In this document: positions 1-10,743 of the stretch, in pieces | Numbering within the stretch: position 1 is the first letter of the stretch | Layout of the letters: each line of letters opens with the position of its first letter | Origin: Geranomyces variabilis | Lineage: Eukaryota; Chytridiomycota; Chytridiomycetes; Spizellomycetales; Powellomycetaceae | DNA: 64,000 nucleotides | Direction: 5' to 3' | Assembly (NCBI GenBank): GCA_027603065.1 | Contig: JADGJP010000023.1 | Coordinates: forward strand, 310,001-374,000 | Position numbers and translations under genes: made by a program | Notes under the pieces: generated by a model | Databases searched by the model: none | What the model was told of the DNA's origin: nothing | The model's input: only the letters and a program-made list of their open reading frames with translations

Positions 1-230
1 AAATGTTTAATAATAAATAATGTGTATTCTGCTCAAAAGCTGCTCTCTGTGCCATGCGCCGACGGTCTTTCCAAAATACAGTTATTTAAAAAACTATCTA
101 TGACTTCCTCATTTCTACAGGCTGGTGGGGAGGCATTCGCCGCCGCCTCGCCTTTCCTCATTTCTATACATTGTGCGGATGCGGGGGGTAAAATCCCGCA
201 CGCTCGGCTTGCGGACACCGCCCAGCTTTT

Positions 231-1968
231 TCACCGACCTGCTCCTCCTCCTCCTCCTCCTTCATCCCCATCACCACCCGCCTCAGCCAACCGTTTCCGC
301 TCCTCCTCCTCCTCCTCCTGCTCCGCCGCCGCAACCTCTTCAATATCCGGAAGCGGGAAATGCAGCACGGCTGCAACACCCGTCAGCTGCGCGAGCTGCT
401 CGCCAGAGGTGTGGAGGGAGGAAAAAACAAGGACCTGTCCAACGCCGTTTGTGGCGCTGCCGCCGCTGCTGCTTCCGCCGCGGACTTGTTCGACAAGAGC
501 GATGTATTTTCGTCGTGTGGGGATATCTGCTGATCTGTTGATAGAAAACCAAAAAAGAGAAGTCAAGAAGAGTATAAGCAAAAAATAAAACTGTTGCTGA
601 TAATGTAAACGCATCGCTGCTGCCCCGGCGCGTTCTTTCTTTTGTTTAATTCTTTCGCTTACCGGAACAACTCATCTGTAACCATCAACACCTCCACGGC
701 ACCTCTCTCCGCCGCCAACCGCACATGATCATATCCGTAGAACGCCCGATCCGGGTCCTGCGCCAACACGGTGTAGAACCGATTCAACGCGCGCACTTCG
801 CGCGCGTATTTTGTGTCGGCTAGTTGTGCTTGCACGGCGGGTTGCGCGAGCACTTCGGTTAGTGCGTGTTTTTGGCCGGAGGAACAGGGCACGAGGAGGA
901 GTTTGCGGCGGTTGTCGAGGATGGAGCGGGTGTCGGTGCGGAGGGCTGTGGCGAGCATGTGGGCTTGGAGGCCTTCCTAAAGGGGGGAAAAAAAGAAAAA
1001 GGAATGAGAATCGGTACACACTGCAAGCGCGCGCTCTCTCTCCCACTCTATCTGTTTTGGCTTTTTACCTTTACAAACCCGGGACTCGCAATGATCAAGA
1101 CTTTAACAACCTCAAAATCCACATGCCTCAAGACCGCCTGATACACCTGATCATAAAACTTCACGACTGCTTTATCATGATTCGTCGCGGATCCTTTCCG
1201 TTTCCGTGGGATGTTTGTCTCGATCCGTTGCCGGACAATTGTCATGTTTTGTGTTACGAGACAGATGTTTGCGAGACCGTCCTGCAGGACGACGGCGGCA
1301 ACGTCGGCGCGTAACGCGACGTTGCAGGCGTCGTCGATGCGTTCAAGGGCGATGATATCCCAGGAGTGTTTCGCGAGGGTAAAGGTGCGTTGGAGTTCGA
1401 GGTCGATGGTGTGGTAGCCGCCCATCTGGAAAAAGATATTCGCGGGTGTCAGGAGACACACATTTTGTTGCAGCAAACGAACATATCCACAGCCCAAAAC
1501 GCCCACAGACAACAACGCCGACACAAATGAAATGAAATGCTCCCGCTCATTGAAGCATCGTACCCCCTTCGCTCCCCGCTGTGTACCTTGACAAACTTGT
1601 TTTCGGCAACATTCCGCCCAGCGACGCGCAGCATGCACGCCTGCGTGTCGAACTCGACCGCCTCAACCTGGATCGTCAGCACGGTGCGCACAGTCGATTT
1701 GTCGGTACTGCCTGTCGCCGACTCTGATACCACACGACTTGGGGGGTGAGGATAACGGGCAAAAAGTGTTAAATGATGCAATAGACACAGCGGGTTTCAT
1801 TTGCGTTTTGCGTTAGGCTTTTTCTCTTTGTTACCGAATGGTGGTTGCTTTGAGCGAGTCGCCCTTTGCGATGAGGTTGTAGGCGTGCCACATGTCCTCC
1901 TGCTCCTCGGGCAGGAGGGTGACTTGGCCGGATGAGTCTTTGTCTATGAGCTTGCTGATGAGCTTCAT
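231..1968 (-). CDS. DOM34: Pelota/Dom34, ribosome-rescue factor
   Basis: Cytosolic factor that, with Hbs1, enters the empty A site of stalled ribosomes and splits them (no-go and non-stop decay). Five exons read complement(231..534, 663..976, 1069..1425, 1587..1737, 1835..1968); the sum is 1260 nt, 419 residues, all junctions GT-AG and in phase. Exon 1 gives the Sm-like N-terminus ([20 protein letters not shown]). Exons 2-3 carry [23 protein letters not shown] and IIASPGFVK of the central domain. Exon 4 has [12 protein letters not shown], and exon 5 has [20 protein letters not shown] typical of the family C-terminus. Length matches the family (about 385-420). The tail after PLPDIEE is an acidic Glu run followed by a Gly-rich end, encoded by the GAG/GGA-type repeats near 240-330. 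The ATG at 1968 is the first that fits the family start. Function is inferred from family membership; identity is very secure. Confidence 0.95.
235..330. repeat. CTC/CCT-type trinucleotide-rich tract
   Basis: Imperfect trinucleotide repeat of CTC, CCT and CCG units. It is coding on the minus strand, where it makes the poly-Glu and poly-Gly tail of Pelota. Confidence 0.7.
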
Positions 1969-2396
1969 TTTTGGAATGTCGGTCGGTGGTGAGCAGGGTC
2001 AAAAATCGAAAGTCGCATTCCGTCACGTCACGGTGCAGTCCGAAGTCCCGGCAAATACCACCGTTGGTCTCGCTCCCAACTCCCCCGCAAAAGCCGCAAA
2101 TAGTAGGAACGCGAGAACAGTCCAATGCTCCTACCGGAAATAGCATGGATAGCTATACAATCGGAGGACTATTTTCATTCACGGGTGCGAGGTCCGGTGA
2201 CCCATGTTTAGAAACAAACAGTCGGGCCCAGGTCGTGCTCAAGACTGCTTTATGCGGCAGGGATGGGGACAAGCAGCTGCTATATAATTCGCTGTCAACT
2301 TACCATCCGTCCACCACCCGCGCTCAGTCGACCGAATACTCTCAAATCATTTTGGTAAGTCTTCTGCGTATCCTGACGGTATACGCAAGTGGTGTG

Positions 2397-2612
2397 TCGT
2401 CCGTTTCTCTTGCCTACCCAGAGGCGTGGCTCCCGTTGCGTTGGGCGTCTTCGGTTATGGGTTGTGCCCGTCGGTGAACCCGGCCTGGGATATATCACTC
2501 GGACGTCCGGTCTCTTGCCAAACCAGAAGCGTGGCTCCCGTTGCGTTGGGCGTCTACGGTTATGGGTTGTGCCCGTCGGTGAACCCGGCCTGAGATACCA
2601 CTCAGATATCGC
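2397..2612. repeat. Two-copy tandem repeat, 105-nt period
   Basis: Two head-to-tail copies begin near 2406 and 2511. The core (GCGTGGCTCC... through ...GAACCCGGCCTG) is almost identical between copies, with a T/A change near 2450/2556 and divergence at the edges. 105 is a multiple of three, so open frames on both strands run through both copies. The minus-strand frame (2295-2639) repeats SPTGTTHNRRRPTQREPR twice. No gene was recognised, so this may be a recent duplication of non-coding DNA. Confidence 0.85.
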
Positions 2613-2927
2613 TGTCATTGGCCCCGCATCTGTCTGCATGAGAAGCGAGATACTGATTACTTTTTATTTGTCTTCCCTTTTTTCTCCATTTCCTCCTGAG
2701 CGCCGTGATGCATTAGGCCGCAGTCAAGAGCTGCTTCGGGTGATCAGGCCGCTCACCGTGGGCAGAAGGTACTAAAGACTTGTCTTCTTGCGGAGGAGGC
2801 ACATATTACTTGGCCTGGCTCTGACACGTCCTTTCCCTCCCCTTCCTTATTATTGGCATCGAGAAGCGTGTGCAAATAAAATTATAATAAAACAATACAC
2901 GCCGTCCTTGAGTGGTATTGGTTCACT

Positions 2928-2978
2928 TCACTTTTCGTGTGGATAGCCCTTTTAACTTTTCGTGTGGATAGCCCTTTT
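2928..2978. repeat. Two-copy tandem repeat, 25-nt unit
   Basis: The unit ACTTTTCGTGTGGATAGCCC plus TTTTA occurs twice back to back. It is non-coding as far as can be seen. Confidence 0.85.
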
Positions 2979-3450
2979 ATCCCGAATTTACTACTTTGGA
3001 AGATTACAAAATTATTGAGCCCGCTTATCCCTTGTCCGCTGATATTGATACTCCTCGCGTTGGTGCCGGCGAGATGTTCATAGGGCTGCGCTCGTCGGCA
3101 CCTGGCTTCTACCTTTAAAACCTATTTAAAGCGGTCAGATAGCATGTTGCAAATCCATCGTCGCTTTCCCAATCCCAGTCGGACGATTTCCCTAGCAACC
3201 CGTCCAACTAACTTACCTTTAGTTGCGACCATATGCGAGATGCATTTTTGACAGGTACGGGTCGGAGTTCGAGCAATACGGTCGGAAACCCCAGCGACCG
3301 CATCTTTCAAACTCCGATGGCCCGAATGGAGTTTTGTCCACTTGGCGCCCATCAAAAGCTCGCAGCCCTTCGCCCCGCATTGAATGTTGCAAGCATCGTG
3401 CTATCGTCTTTCTCTCTGCAAATAGCCAGCCCGACCAATTTGCAGCAGAT

Positions 3451-3711
3451 ATGACCGATCCCATTGAAGTATCAATGCTGCTGAGCGAACATCCCGATTC
3501 GTCCGACAACAGCGGCAGAAAAAACTTGCTGCCTTGGGTGAAATCTTTTGAAACCGAAAAAGCCGGGCCGAGATGGTTTCTGAGTCGCATAGAGGAGGGA
3601 AAGGCCATGGCCGGCGATGACGAGACGCTGTTCGCTGAGTACCTGCCAGGGATGGAGAAACGTAGACGATGGAATCAAGAAATGGATAGACAAAGCCGAA
3701 GACGACCATAG
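3451..3711 (+). CDS. Possible small hypothetical protein
   Basis: An ATG at 3451 opens a frame of 86 codons ending at 3711 (begins MTDPIEVSMLLSEHPDSSDN, ends basic with QSRRRP). The same frame is open upstream to about 3223, so this could be the last exon of a longer gene. I recognise no family, and the complementary strand is also partly open here. The composition (acidic, charged, soluble) is compatible with a protein, but support is weak. Confidence 0.22.
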   Translation: MTDPIEVSMLLSEHPDSSDNSGRKNLLPWVKSFETEKAGPRWFLSRIEEGKAMAGDDETLFAEYLPGMEKRRRWNQEMDRQSRRRP

Positions 3712-4068
3712 TGTGCGCTTGAGTTTGAGCGTTCGCAGGCAGGTGTCAAAGTTTGTTAAAGTAAGCTTCACGCGAGCAAGAACTTGAAGACACGCGAGAT
3801 TTTGCCAATCGTAACCGAACGCAATTCAGAGTCAAACTTTTGAAGAATTTCAGGCCGCTCGAAAGCTCGGGAAACTTGTGCGCAAATGCTTTGTCCTTAT
3901 AGCTTGCTGTATGTTTGCTGTATGAAAGTCGATGAGTCGATGGAATGACTCATCTGAGTTGACCTGCGCCACACACCGTTTCCCGGTCTCCTCCAGTCAC
4001 TCGCTTTGAAAAACGGGCCGCCCAACGGGACCATCCTCCAGCTCAATCACCCTCCCGAGACCGCAACC

Positions 4069-6749
4069 ATGCCCACCATCAACGTCGACGCCGAGCGCTA
4101 CATCTTCAAGCCGCTCAACAAAACTTATGGTAAAATAAAGTCTCAGCCAGCTTTGAGTAGATTTCCGCGGTGGAGGTGATCTCCCAACGCTCTGCTTTCT
4201 TTCCAGGCGTCGAAGAGTTTGAGGAAATATGCTTTGAGTTTGGAATCGAGCTGGAAGAGGCTGTAAGGACGACATAGCTCGCGTGCACGGAGGAGGAGGA
4301 GAGAGTGAAGGAGAATGCGGATGTTCATTTTGTGTGGTTTCGTTCTGCACGCAATTTCAGACCTCGGAGAAGGAAATGGCAGCCAAAGAAAGCGAGACAG
4401 CCAAAACTGACGGGCTTTCCGAAAAGCTGCTGTACAAAATCGACATTCCCGCAAACAGGTGAAGACTCCGGATTGCGTTAGAGCAAAATGAGGATTTTTG
4501 CTGTCGCAGTCCCTCGCGCTAATATACCGTATTCGCCAGATATGACATGCTGTGCGGCGAGGGTATCTCTCGCGCATTGAAGACATACCTCGGAATGGAG
4601 AAGCCGCCCGTCTACAAAGTGGTCCCACCGGCAAGCGGAAACATGCAAAAGCTGGTGGTCAAGCCCGAGGTTCGTCTCCAAACGAGATTACATTCAAGGG
4701 CATTCAGCTAAACGTCGGTTTTTCGTTGTCCAGACCGGAGCTGTTCGCCCGCATGTTGTCGCTGCGGTTCTGCGCGATATCACTTTTGACCAGGGAGCCT
4801 ATGAGAGCTTCATTGATCTTCAGGACAAGCTCCACAACAACATCTGCCGGTAAAGCGTGGGCGGAAGCGATCGAACGTCATGGCGAAACTCTGTTTTTAA
4901 CCGCTATTTGTATTCCCTTCAACAGAAAGCGAACTCTTGTCGCGATCGGAACGCACGACCTTGACACAATCCAGGGACCCTTCTCGTACGAAGCGCTGAC
5001 GCCAAAAGACATCAATTTTGTGCCGCTCAACCAGACCAAATCCATGAATGGCGAGGAACTAATGAAGTTCTACGAGGTAAAACAAAAGCATTCGCGTCCG
5101 CCACCCGCAACCCACCTTTGCAGCTGCTGACTGAGATGCCATGCCAATTCCTTCTAGTCGGACAGGAAACTGAGCAAGTTTCTGCATATTATCCGGGACG
5201 AGCCAAAGTACCCCGTCATCTACGACAGCAAGCGCCGAGTCATGTCTCTGCCGCCAATTATCAACGGCGACCACTCGAAAATCAAGCTTTCGACAAAAAA
5301 CGTCTTCATCGAGTGCACGGCAACGGATTTGACAAAGGCAAAAATTGTGCTGAACACTGTGGTTACTATGTTTTCGCAGTACTGCGCCAAGCCCTTCACG
5401 TATGTGCGGGACAGGGGGCACGTGTGGCATGCGATGCGGTTTTTATTAGTGTAGAGCATCTGATGCTTACTTTGCTCCTCTCGCTCAGCGTCGAGCCAGT
5501 CGAGGTCGTCAACGCCGATGGAACAACAATCGTGTACCCAGACCTGTCACCCCGCACTCTCGAATCCAACATCGACTACATCAACCAACGCATCGGCGTC
5601 AAACTGGACGCAACAAACATTGTCAATTTGCTCGAAAAAATGTCGCTACAAGCGACGCCCACTGCCGACAACAACTCCGTGCGCGTGTCGATCCCACCAA
5701 CGCGTAGCGACATTTTGCACTCGTGCGACGTGATGGAGGATGTTGCCGTCGCATATGGGTTCAACAATATTGTGGAGACGACGCCGGAATTTGGGACCGT
5801 GGCAGTGCAGTTGGCGCAAAATAAGCTGACGGATCAGTTGAGGAGGGAGATTGCGCTTGCCGGTTATACGGAGATTCTGAGTTTCACATTGGTAAGAAAG
5901 TGAAGGAAAGGAAAAATCAGCCGCTCATTGGCGGGCTAACGGGATCTGATCTGCCCCCGTTTGGTTATTAGTGCTCTCACGATGAGAATTTCGCGTGGCT
6001 CAACAAGGAGGACAAGGGCGAGTCCGTGAAGCTCGCAAACCCCAAAACGATCGAATATCAGGTAAAGAAAAAAAAAGCACAAAACTACATAACGCATCAG
6101 ACTCTGGCGCATGAGAAAACAGTTTACTGACCGGGGGGATTTTTATTCCGCAGGTCGTTCGCACGAGTCTGCTGCCGGGACTGCTCAAGACCGTCAATGC
6201 CAACCAGCACTTCCCACGGCCTTTCCGCCTGTTTGAGGTCTCGGATGTAGTGTTCAAGGACGACGGTGCCGAGTACGAGCGGCGGTCGCGCAACCAGCGG
6301 AATCTGTGCGCGATTTACAGCAGCAATACTTCAGGGTTTGAGGTAAAGTGGGGACGGCTGCGGCTTCGTTCTTCGGGGGAAAGCATGAAGTGACTAAATC
6401 TTTGTGCGCTTCTGCAGAACATCCACGGACTTTTAGACCGCATTATGATGAAGATGGGCGTCGGACTCGTTCCGCACGGCGACGAGAATGGCTACTACAT
6501 CAAGGAATCGAACAGTGCGTATATGCGCGGAGGACAAGACTTTTGCCAACTCTGTTTCCTTTTTACTGACTTCTAACCTTCCTTGTTCCGTCGCCTTAGA
6601 TGCAACCTTCTTCCCCGGCCGCCGCGCAGACATCTTTTACAAGAACCAGCTTGTCGGCGCGTTTGGAATAGTGCACCCGGACGTGTTGGAGAAGTTTGAG
6701 ATTGGATTCCCGTGCACGGCGATTGAGCTCAATGTTGAGCCGTTTGTTT

Positions 6750-6751
<2 letters not shown>
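4069..6751 (+). CDS. FRS1: Phenylalanine-tRNA ligase beta subunit, cytosolic
   Basis: Beta chain of the alpha2-beta2 PheRS that charges tRNA-Phe in the cytosol; it carries the B3/B4 editing domain that hydrolyses Tyr-tRNA-Phe. Twelve exons: 4069..4129, 4207..4262, 4361..4458, 4540..4669, 4734..4849, 4926..5076, 5158..5399, 5489..5891, 5972..6061, 6154..6342, 6418..6514, 6600..6751. The sum is 1785 nt, 594 residues, every junction GT-AG and in phase. Visible family blocks: start [20 protein letters not shown], then [48 protein letters not shown], a B5-like segment near 5500-5760, and the C-terminal [20 protein letters not shown] with ELNVEPFV at the end. This is the archaeal/eukaryotic cytosolic form. 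The alpha chain is not in the window. Confidence 0.96.

Positions 6752-6776
<25 letters not shown>
6752..6776 (+). repeat. GA dinucleotide microsatellite
   Basis: A run of GA units follows directly after the PheRS beta stop codon, in its presumed 3' untranslated region. Confidence 0.8.
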
Positions 6777-6780
<4 letters not shown>

Positions 6781-6992
6781 CTCATAGAACAATTCCATTT
6801 TTTTTTTCTGGACCTTTCATTTCTTGCTGTCTATACACGCTGCCTCAAAAGACGTTGGGTTTCACCAGCCAAATCGCAGGGGCGGTAGGATCGAACCAGG
6901 AATTCCATCTCCATCAACGGGCGGCGCGCCCTTCGCCGCTTCCCAAGCTATCCAAAAAGTCAACCGCAGCCTAACGGTTCCGAACACCCAAC

Positions 6993-7382
6993 ATGCACAA
7001 CCCCACTCACTACTACAACCGCACGCTCCTGCGCCTCGCCCGCACGCTGCCGTCGACAGCATCATCCAGACCCGCCACCACCTGGCCCGCGAGCTGCAGA
7101 AACCTCGGTACCTGGGCGCTCAACGAGCCGTGCTTTGACCACCACACTGCCGCTGCTGTCGCCGCAACCGCCGCGGGATCAGCTTTTGCTCGCGCTCCGC
7201 CCACTAGGAGTATTTTCGATGGCGTGCAACTGACGGTTTCTCGAACGCCTAGTGCTGCGGCTGCTGGTGCTAAACCTAGTCGGTCCGCGGAGAGACCACA
7301 CGAGCACGTGGAGAGGGGAACGACGCCGAGGAAGGGATCCGATGGAAGACACTTAAAAGAAAGCAGAGTCAGGACAGTCTAG
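6993..7382 (+). CDS. Possible hypothetical protein, mitochondrial-type N-terminus
   Basis: An ATG at 6993 opens a 129-codon intronless frame, 240 bp after PheRS beta. The first 30 residues (YNRTLLRLARTLPSTASSR) are rich in Arg, Leu, Ser and Thr and lack acidic residues, as in mitochondrial presequences. The middle is Ala-rich and the end is basic. No domain is recognised. The early part has high C/G at third codon positions, as in the surrounding genes. A second frame is also open here, so this may not be a gene. Confidence 0.3.
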   Translation: MHNPTHYYNRTLLRLARTLPSTASSRPATTWPASCRNLGTWALNEPCFDHHTAAAVAATAAGSAFARAPPTRSIFDGVQLTVSRTPSAAAAGAKPSRSAERPHEHVERGTTPRKGSDGRHLKESRVRTV

Positions 7383-7568
7383 GCGAGGGGACCGGGGTCT
7401 TCACGTAGCTTAACCCTGTTTTGCGAAACTTCAGAAATGTTCGATATTGAAAAAGAAAAAAAAATACAAAGAAAAAAAGCAGATATGCATCATCAGAGCA
7501 TTCAAGCCCGCCAACGCACTTCTACAAAAAAAGAGACCAGGGTATATAAGAGAGTGGGAGTTCTCTCC

Positions 7569-8330
7569 TTAATGGGCTTTAGGCTGAGCCTGAACCCACT
7601 TCATCACCGCTTTCCACGAATCCCTCTCCGCCACCCTGTTAAACCACTTCTCGAGATTCGGCCTTGCAGAAATCAAATCCGGCTGCGTGCGCTTCACCAC
7701 GTTGAAATACACCACATGCGCCAGATCCGCCAGCGAAAACTCATCATTCGCAAAATACTTTGCATTCGCAAAATGCTTTTCGTAAATGTCCAACGTCGGT
7801 TCGAGCGCCGCTCGCGAAGCAGCAAGTTTCGCCTCATCAGTGGGTAAACCCGCAACAGGCTTAATCGCCGTCTCGACAATCACGCCTTGGACATGCGGGT
7901 AGAAGTTAAACGAGCTCTGATACGTCCATTGGTCGACGAGCGCAGCCTTGTATGCGTCGTGCGTGGGCACGAGTTTGGTGCCGATGTTTGGGTGCAGGGC
8001 GTCGAGGTACCGGACGATGGCGAGGGATTCGAAAATAAAATTGCCTTCGTGCTCGAGAACGGGGATCTTGCCGAATGGGTGGCGGGCGATGTGCTCGGGA
8101 AGCTTTTGCTCCTTTTTGAGAACGTTGATGGCGATGAATTCAAAGGGGATTTGCTTGTCTTGCAGAACAAAGATGACTTTTTGCGTGCAGGTCGAGACGC
8201 TAGTAGGGGGTGGCAGGAAAAGTAGAGTGAGGGTGTGAGTGTGTGCTGGGCGTTCAGCTTGACAGGTGCGCTCCGACGCGGGCGTATCTTACCTCATTCC
8301 ATACAGCTTGACGTTCATGTTGGCAACCAT
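7569..8330 (-). CDS. Glutathione S-transferase, phi-like
   Basis: Cytosolic detoxification enzyme conjugating glutathione to electrophiles. Two exons, complement(7569..8199, 8293..8330), total 669 nt, 222 residues. The N-terminal thioredoxin fold starts MVANMNVKLYGMS|VSTC; the Ser of STCTQKV lies where phi-class enzymes carry the catalytic serine. KIPVLEHEGNFIFESLAIVR contains the cis-Pro and the glutathione-binding ESxAI motif. The C-terminal helical domain has NDEFSLADLAHVVYFN with the N-capping Ser-x-x-Asp, and ends in W...KAH. Length is typical of the family. A second ATG five codons in (MNVKLYG) would fit the family equally well. A TATA box lies 95 nt upstream, suggesting regulated expression. 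Confidence 0.93.
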
Positions 8331-8424
8331 GTTGATAGGAGTCTTTTGAATTCGGTAAACGATAAAGTGGACTTAATGTTCAAAAGATAGGATTTGAATC
8401 GTCTTCGGCTGGCTATGGCCTGTC

Positions 8425-8431
8425 TTTTATA
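8425..8431 (-). promoter_or_regulatory. TATA box of the GST gene
   Basis: TATAAAA on the minus strand, about 95 nt upstream of the GST start codon at 8330. This spacing fits a TATA box plus a short 5' leader. Most genes in the window lack so clear a match. Confidence 0.6.
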
Positions 8432-8829
8432 CTTGCCAGACACCCATCAGAAATTTGTCAGGATTCGAGAGGGAGACATCTCCTCGAAAACCATGAAAAC
8501 CATGTGCGACACCGACGGTGTTGATTCCAGGCGCGGGCGCCAGGGCGTCCTGTTGCCAAGAAATATGGGTGAAGTGCCGCAGCCATGTGTGTGGCGGGGA
8601 CATGAACGGCGAAAGTTGTACACGTTTGACCCATTGACATCGCGCCCGCCCCACGTCCAGCTCCCCCACGTTGCCCCCCTAGATTCTTGGTCTCTAGCAT
8701 ATGAAATTATAAATACGAAATACAAAGCCGTGGATGTGATTGGGTGAGTGGTACGCCAGCGCAAAATTATGTACACAAGAACAAAAAAAAAAAGAGTGAA
8801 ACGAAAAGGCTTGCTCCCAACCGCCTCGC

Positions 8830-10474
8830 CTATTTCTCGTTGGCAAGGACATTCTTTTTGCGCTCGGCCTTGTACGGCACAGCGCCCGGCTTGCTGTGGT
8901 TGCGTTCGTTGTCCTCGCGCTTCTTGGCCGACTCGACCATAACGCGCTTTGTGTATTTGGCCTTGGCGATCGACTTGGGCACGCGGCGGTGCTGATCGAT
9001 GCGTCGGATTTCCGGCAGGTGCTTGTACCGGTCTTTGATTGATTTTGTGTAGTTGGTCGCCGAACGCTCGCGGTTGGTTGTCTGCAGCGAAACCAAGGAG
9101 TCAGCGAAGGAGCAAAGAAAATTCTCTGCAAGACCTCATCCGCTTTTCTAACACTTACCACTCCGAGCTTTTCAGAGGCCGCAGCCTTCCACAACCGAAT
9201 ATTGCCATCATCCGAGCCCGACAGCACAAATTTAGCATCCATGCTAAACTTAACGCAAAAGATACGCTGCATCCGTTTTGTGTGGTACACGTCCCGCGAG
9301 TGGCCTTCACGCGCATTGAAAATGCGGACCGTGCGGTCGTATCCTCCCGTAACAAACTCCTCTCCGGTGGGCGAGTAATCAATGTCGAGCACAGCTGACA
9401 CGTGGTCTTTATGCACGTTCATTGCGCTGTCCATCTTGCGCATGTCAAACGTGTAGCAGTTGTGGTCTTCATTTGCGATAGTGAAATTAAAGGCCTCCAT
9501 TGGGTTCCATGCGATGGCGTTGGTGCGCATCTTCATGATCATCTTGGACAGTGGTGATGATGTGCGCAAGTCGTAAAGGATGACTGTGCGGTCTGTGCCG
9601 CAGCTCGCAAACACGTCCGTCTCAGTCTGGTTGAACTTGACCGATGTGATGGTTTCTGCACCCCACGAAAAGTTTTGCATGGGCTCGGCCCGCGAGTGGT
9701 CCCATATGTCGATTTGTGTGCTGGAAGTTGCGAATAGCGGCTTTGTTCGGTGGTGGTCCACGCCGGTGAATGCGTTTCGCGAAATGAACGTGTTTAATGG
9801 CTGATGACAGGGCCACATTTGCCAGGTTAAAACACTGTAACGCTCTGAAATCACCAAACATCCGCCGTACCGCCTCCGTCTCATACCTCAGTGCTCTCCT
9901 GGTTCCACATTTTCACAATCTTGTCTTCTCCGACAGTCACAAAGTTGTCACTAAACGGCACCGGCGCAAGTCCGCGCACAAAGCCTTGATGGGCACGAGT
10001 TGTCCATGTCGTCTTTTGACTCGTCAGCGACCATATCCGAACCTCTGTGAGAAAGAGGAGGAAAAAAATAAGTTAGTAAGGCACCCTAGCTCGTTCCTTG
10101 TCACCCTCCCACTCCTTCCCGCGTCTCACCTCCATCAGCGCTCCCCGAAAACAACGTCGCGAGCTTGGTTGGGTGTTTCGCCACACAATAAACACCATCA
10201 ATATGGCCCGACAGCGCGCCGACAAACGGCTTGGCAAAGAGACGCTCAAGCTTGACGGTGTTTAGCGCACGGGTGTACTCGCGTGCCCGTTCGAATGGGT
10301 GAGCGGCTGGGTCCAAGTTGCGAGTGACTTTGAAGATGTCGCCGGAGCGGTCGCGGGCAAAATCTTCACCACGGCTGATTGTTTTCACTTTCTGAAATGG
10401 GGGAGAGGGTGAGCGGGAAGCTTCGTTAAGTTGCTTGTTTCGCGGCGACAAGCGGGGGGCATGCCACACACCAT
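8830..10474 (-). CDS. SOF1: Sof1/DCAF13, WD40 U3 snoRNP processome protein
   Basis: Nucleolar WD40 protein of the small-subunit processome, needed for 18S rRNA maturation; in animals also a CUL4-DDB1 adaptor. Exons complement(8830..9081, 9159..9800, 9887..10044, 10130..10391, 10472..10474), total 1317 nt, 438 residues. Family blocks: VKTISRGEDFARDR, HPFEREYTRALN-like segment, RLFAKPFVGALSGHIDGVY, GEDKIVKMWN, NVHKDHVSAVLDIDYSPTG, GGYDRTVRIFNAREGHSRDV, GSDDGNIRLWKA, then the basic Sof1 tail IKDRYKHLPEIRRIDQHRRV ending VLANEK. The body begins directly at KVKT after an AG acceptor, and the only ATG that fits is a three-nucleotide coding exon (ATG followed by GTGTGT) at 10472-10474. The first-exon assignment is inference; the rest is secure. 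Confidence 0.93.
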
Positions 10475-10535
10475 TGTCAAATGGAAATGAAACTGAGAAT
10501 ATGGTGGCGAGAGCAAGCAATAATCTCGACAAGCA

Positions 10536-10576
10536 GAAAGAAAGAAGGAAGGAAGGAAGGAAGGAAGGAAGGAAGG
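10536..10576 (+). repeat. GGAA tetranucleotide microsatellite
   Basis: A run of about nine GGAA/GAAG units, upstream of the SOF1 start codon and within the shared promoter region of SOF1 and the Alba-domain gene. Confidence 0.85.
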
Positions 10577-10743
10577 TAAAGACAGGCGACGGGGGTCTAC
10601 GAAAAGTGCGTTGAGAGGAAAAGGAAGAAGTGAGCGACGACAAAAACAAAGCGACGCTGCTGCTTACCGTAAGCGATCGACCTCTCTCTTGCTCGCTTCC
10701 GAGTCTAACAGACACCCGTCCTCCCAGACCCCCAGCGCTCGGT

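Larger units (their letters stand above)
1969..4068. other. Gene-poor interval between Pelota and PheRS beta
   Basis: About 2.1 kb with no recognised protein. It contains the 105-nt and 25-nt tandem duplications and an unsupported open frame near 3223-3711. The segment next to 1968 should hold the Pelota promoter, and that just before 4069 the PheRS promoter. No tRNA-like fold was noticed. AT-rich stretches near 2870-3010 look non-coding. Confidence 0.5.

Noticed and set aside
6862-6930. A B-box-like GGTTCGATCC on the minus strand, possible tRNA.
   Set aside because: The flanking bases do not form a T-arm stem, and no matching anticodon arm or acceptor stem was found nearby.
7437-7847. Plus-strand open frame with a TATATAA upstream (about 7540), suggesting an antisense gene over GST.
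   Set aside because: The frame is antisense to the GST coding exon, very Arg/Lys/His-rich, and the TATA lies inside the frame.
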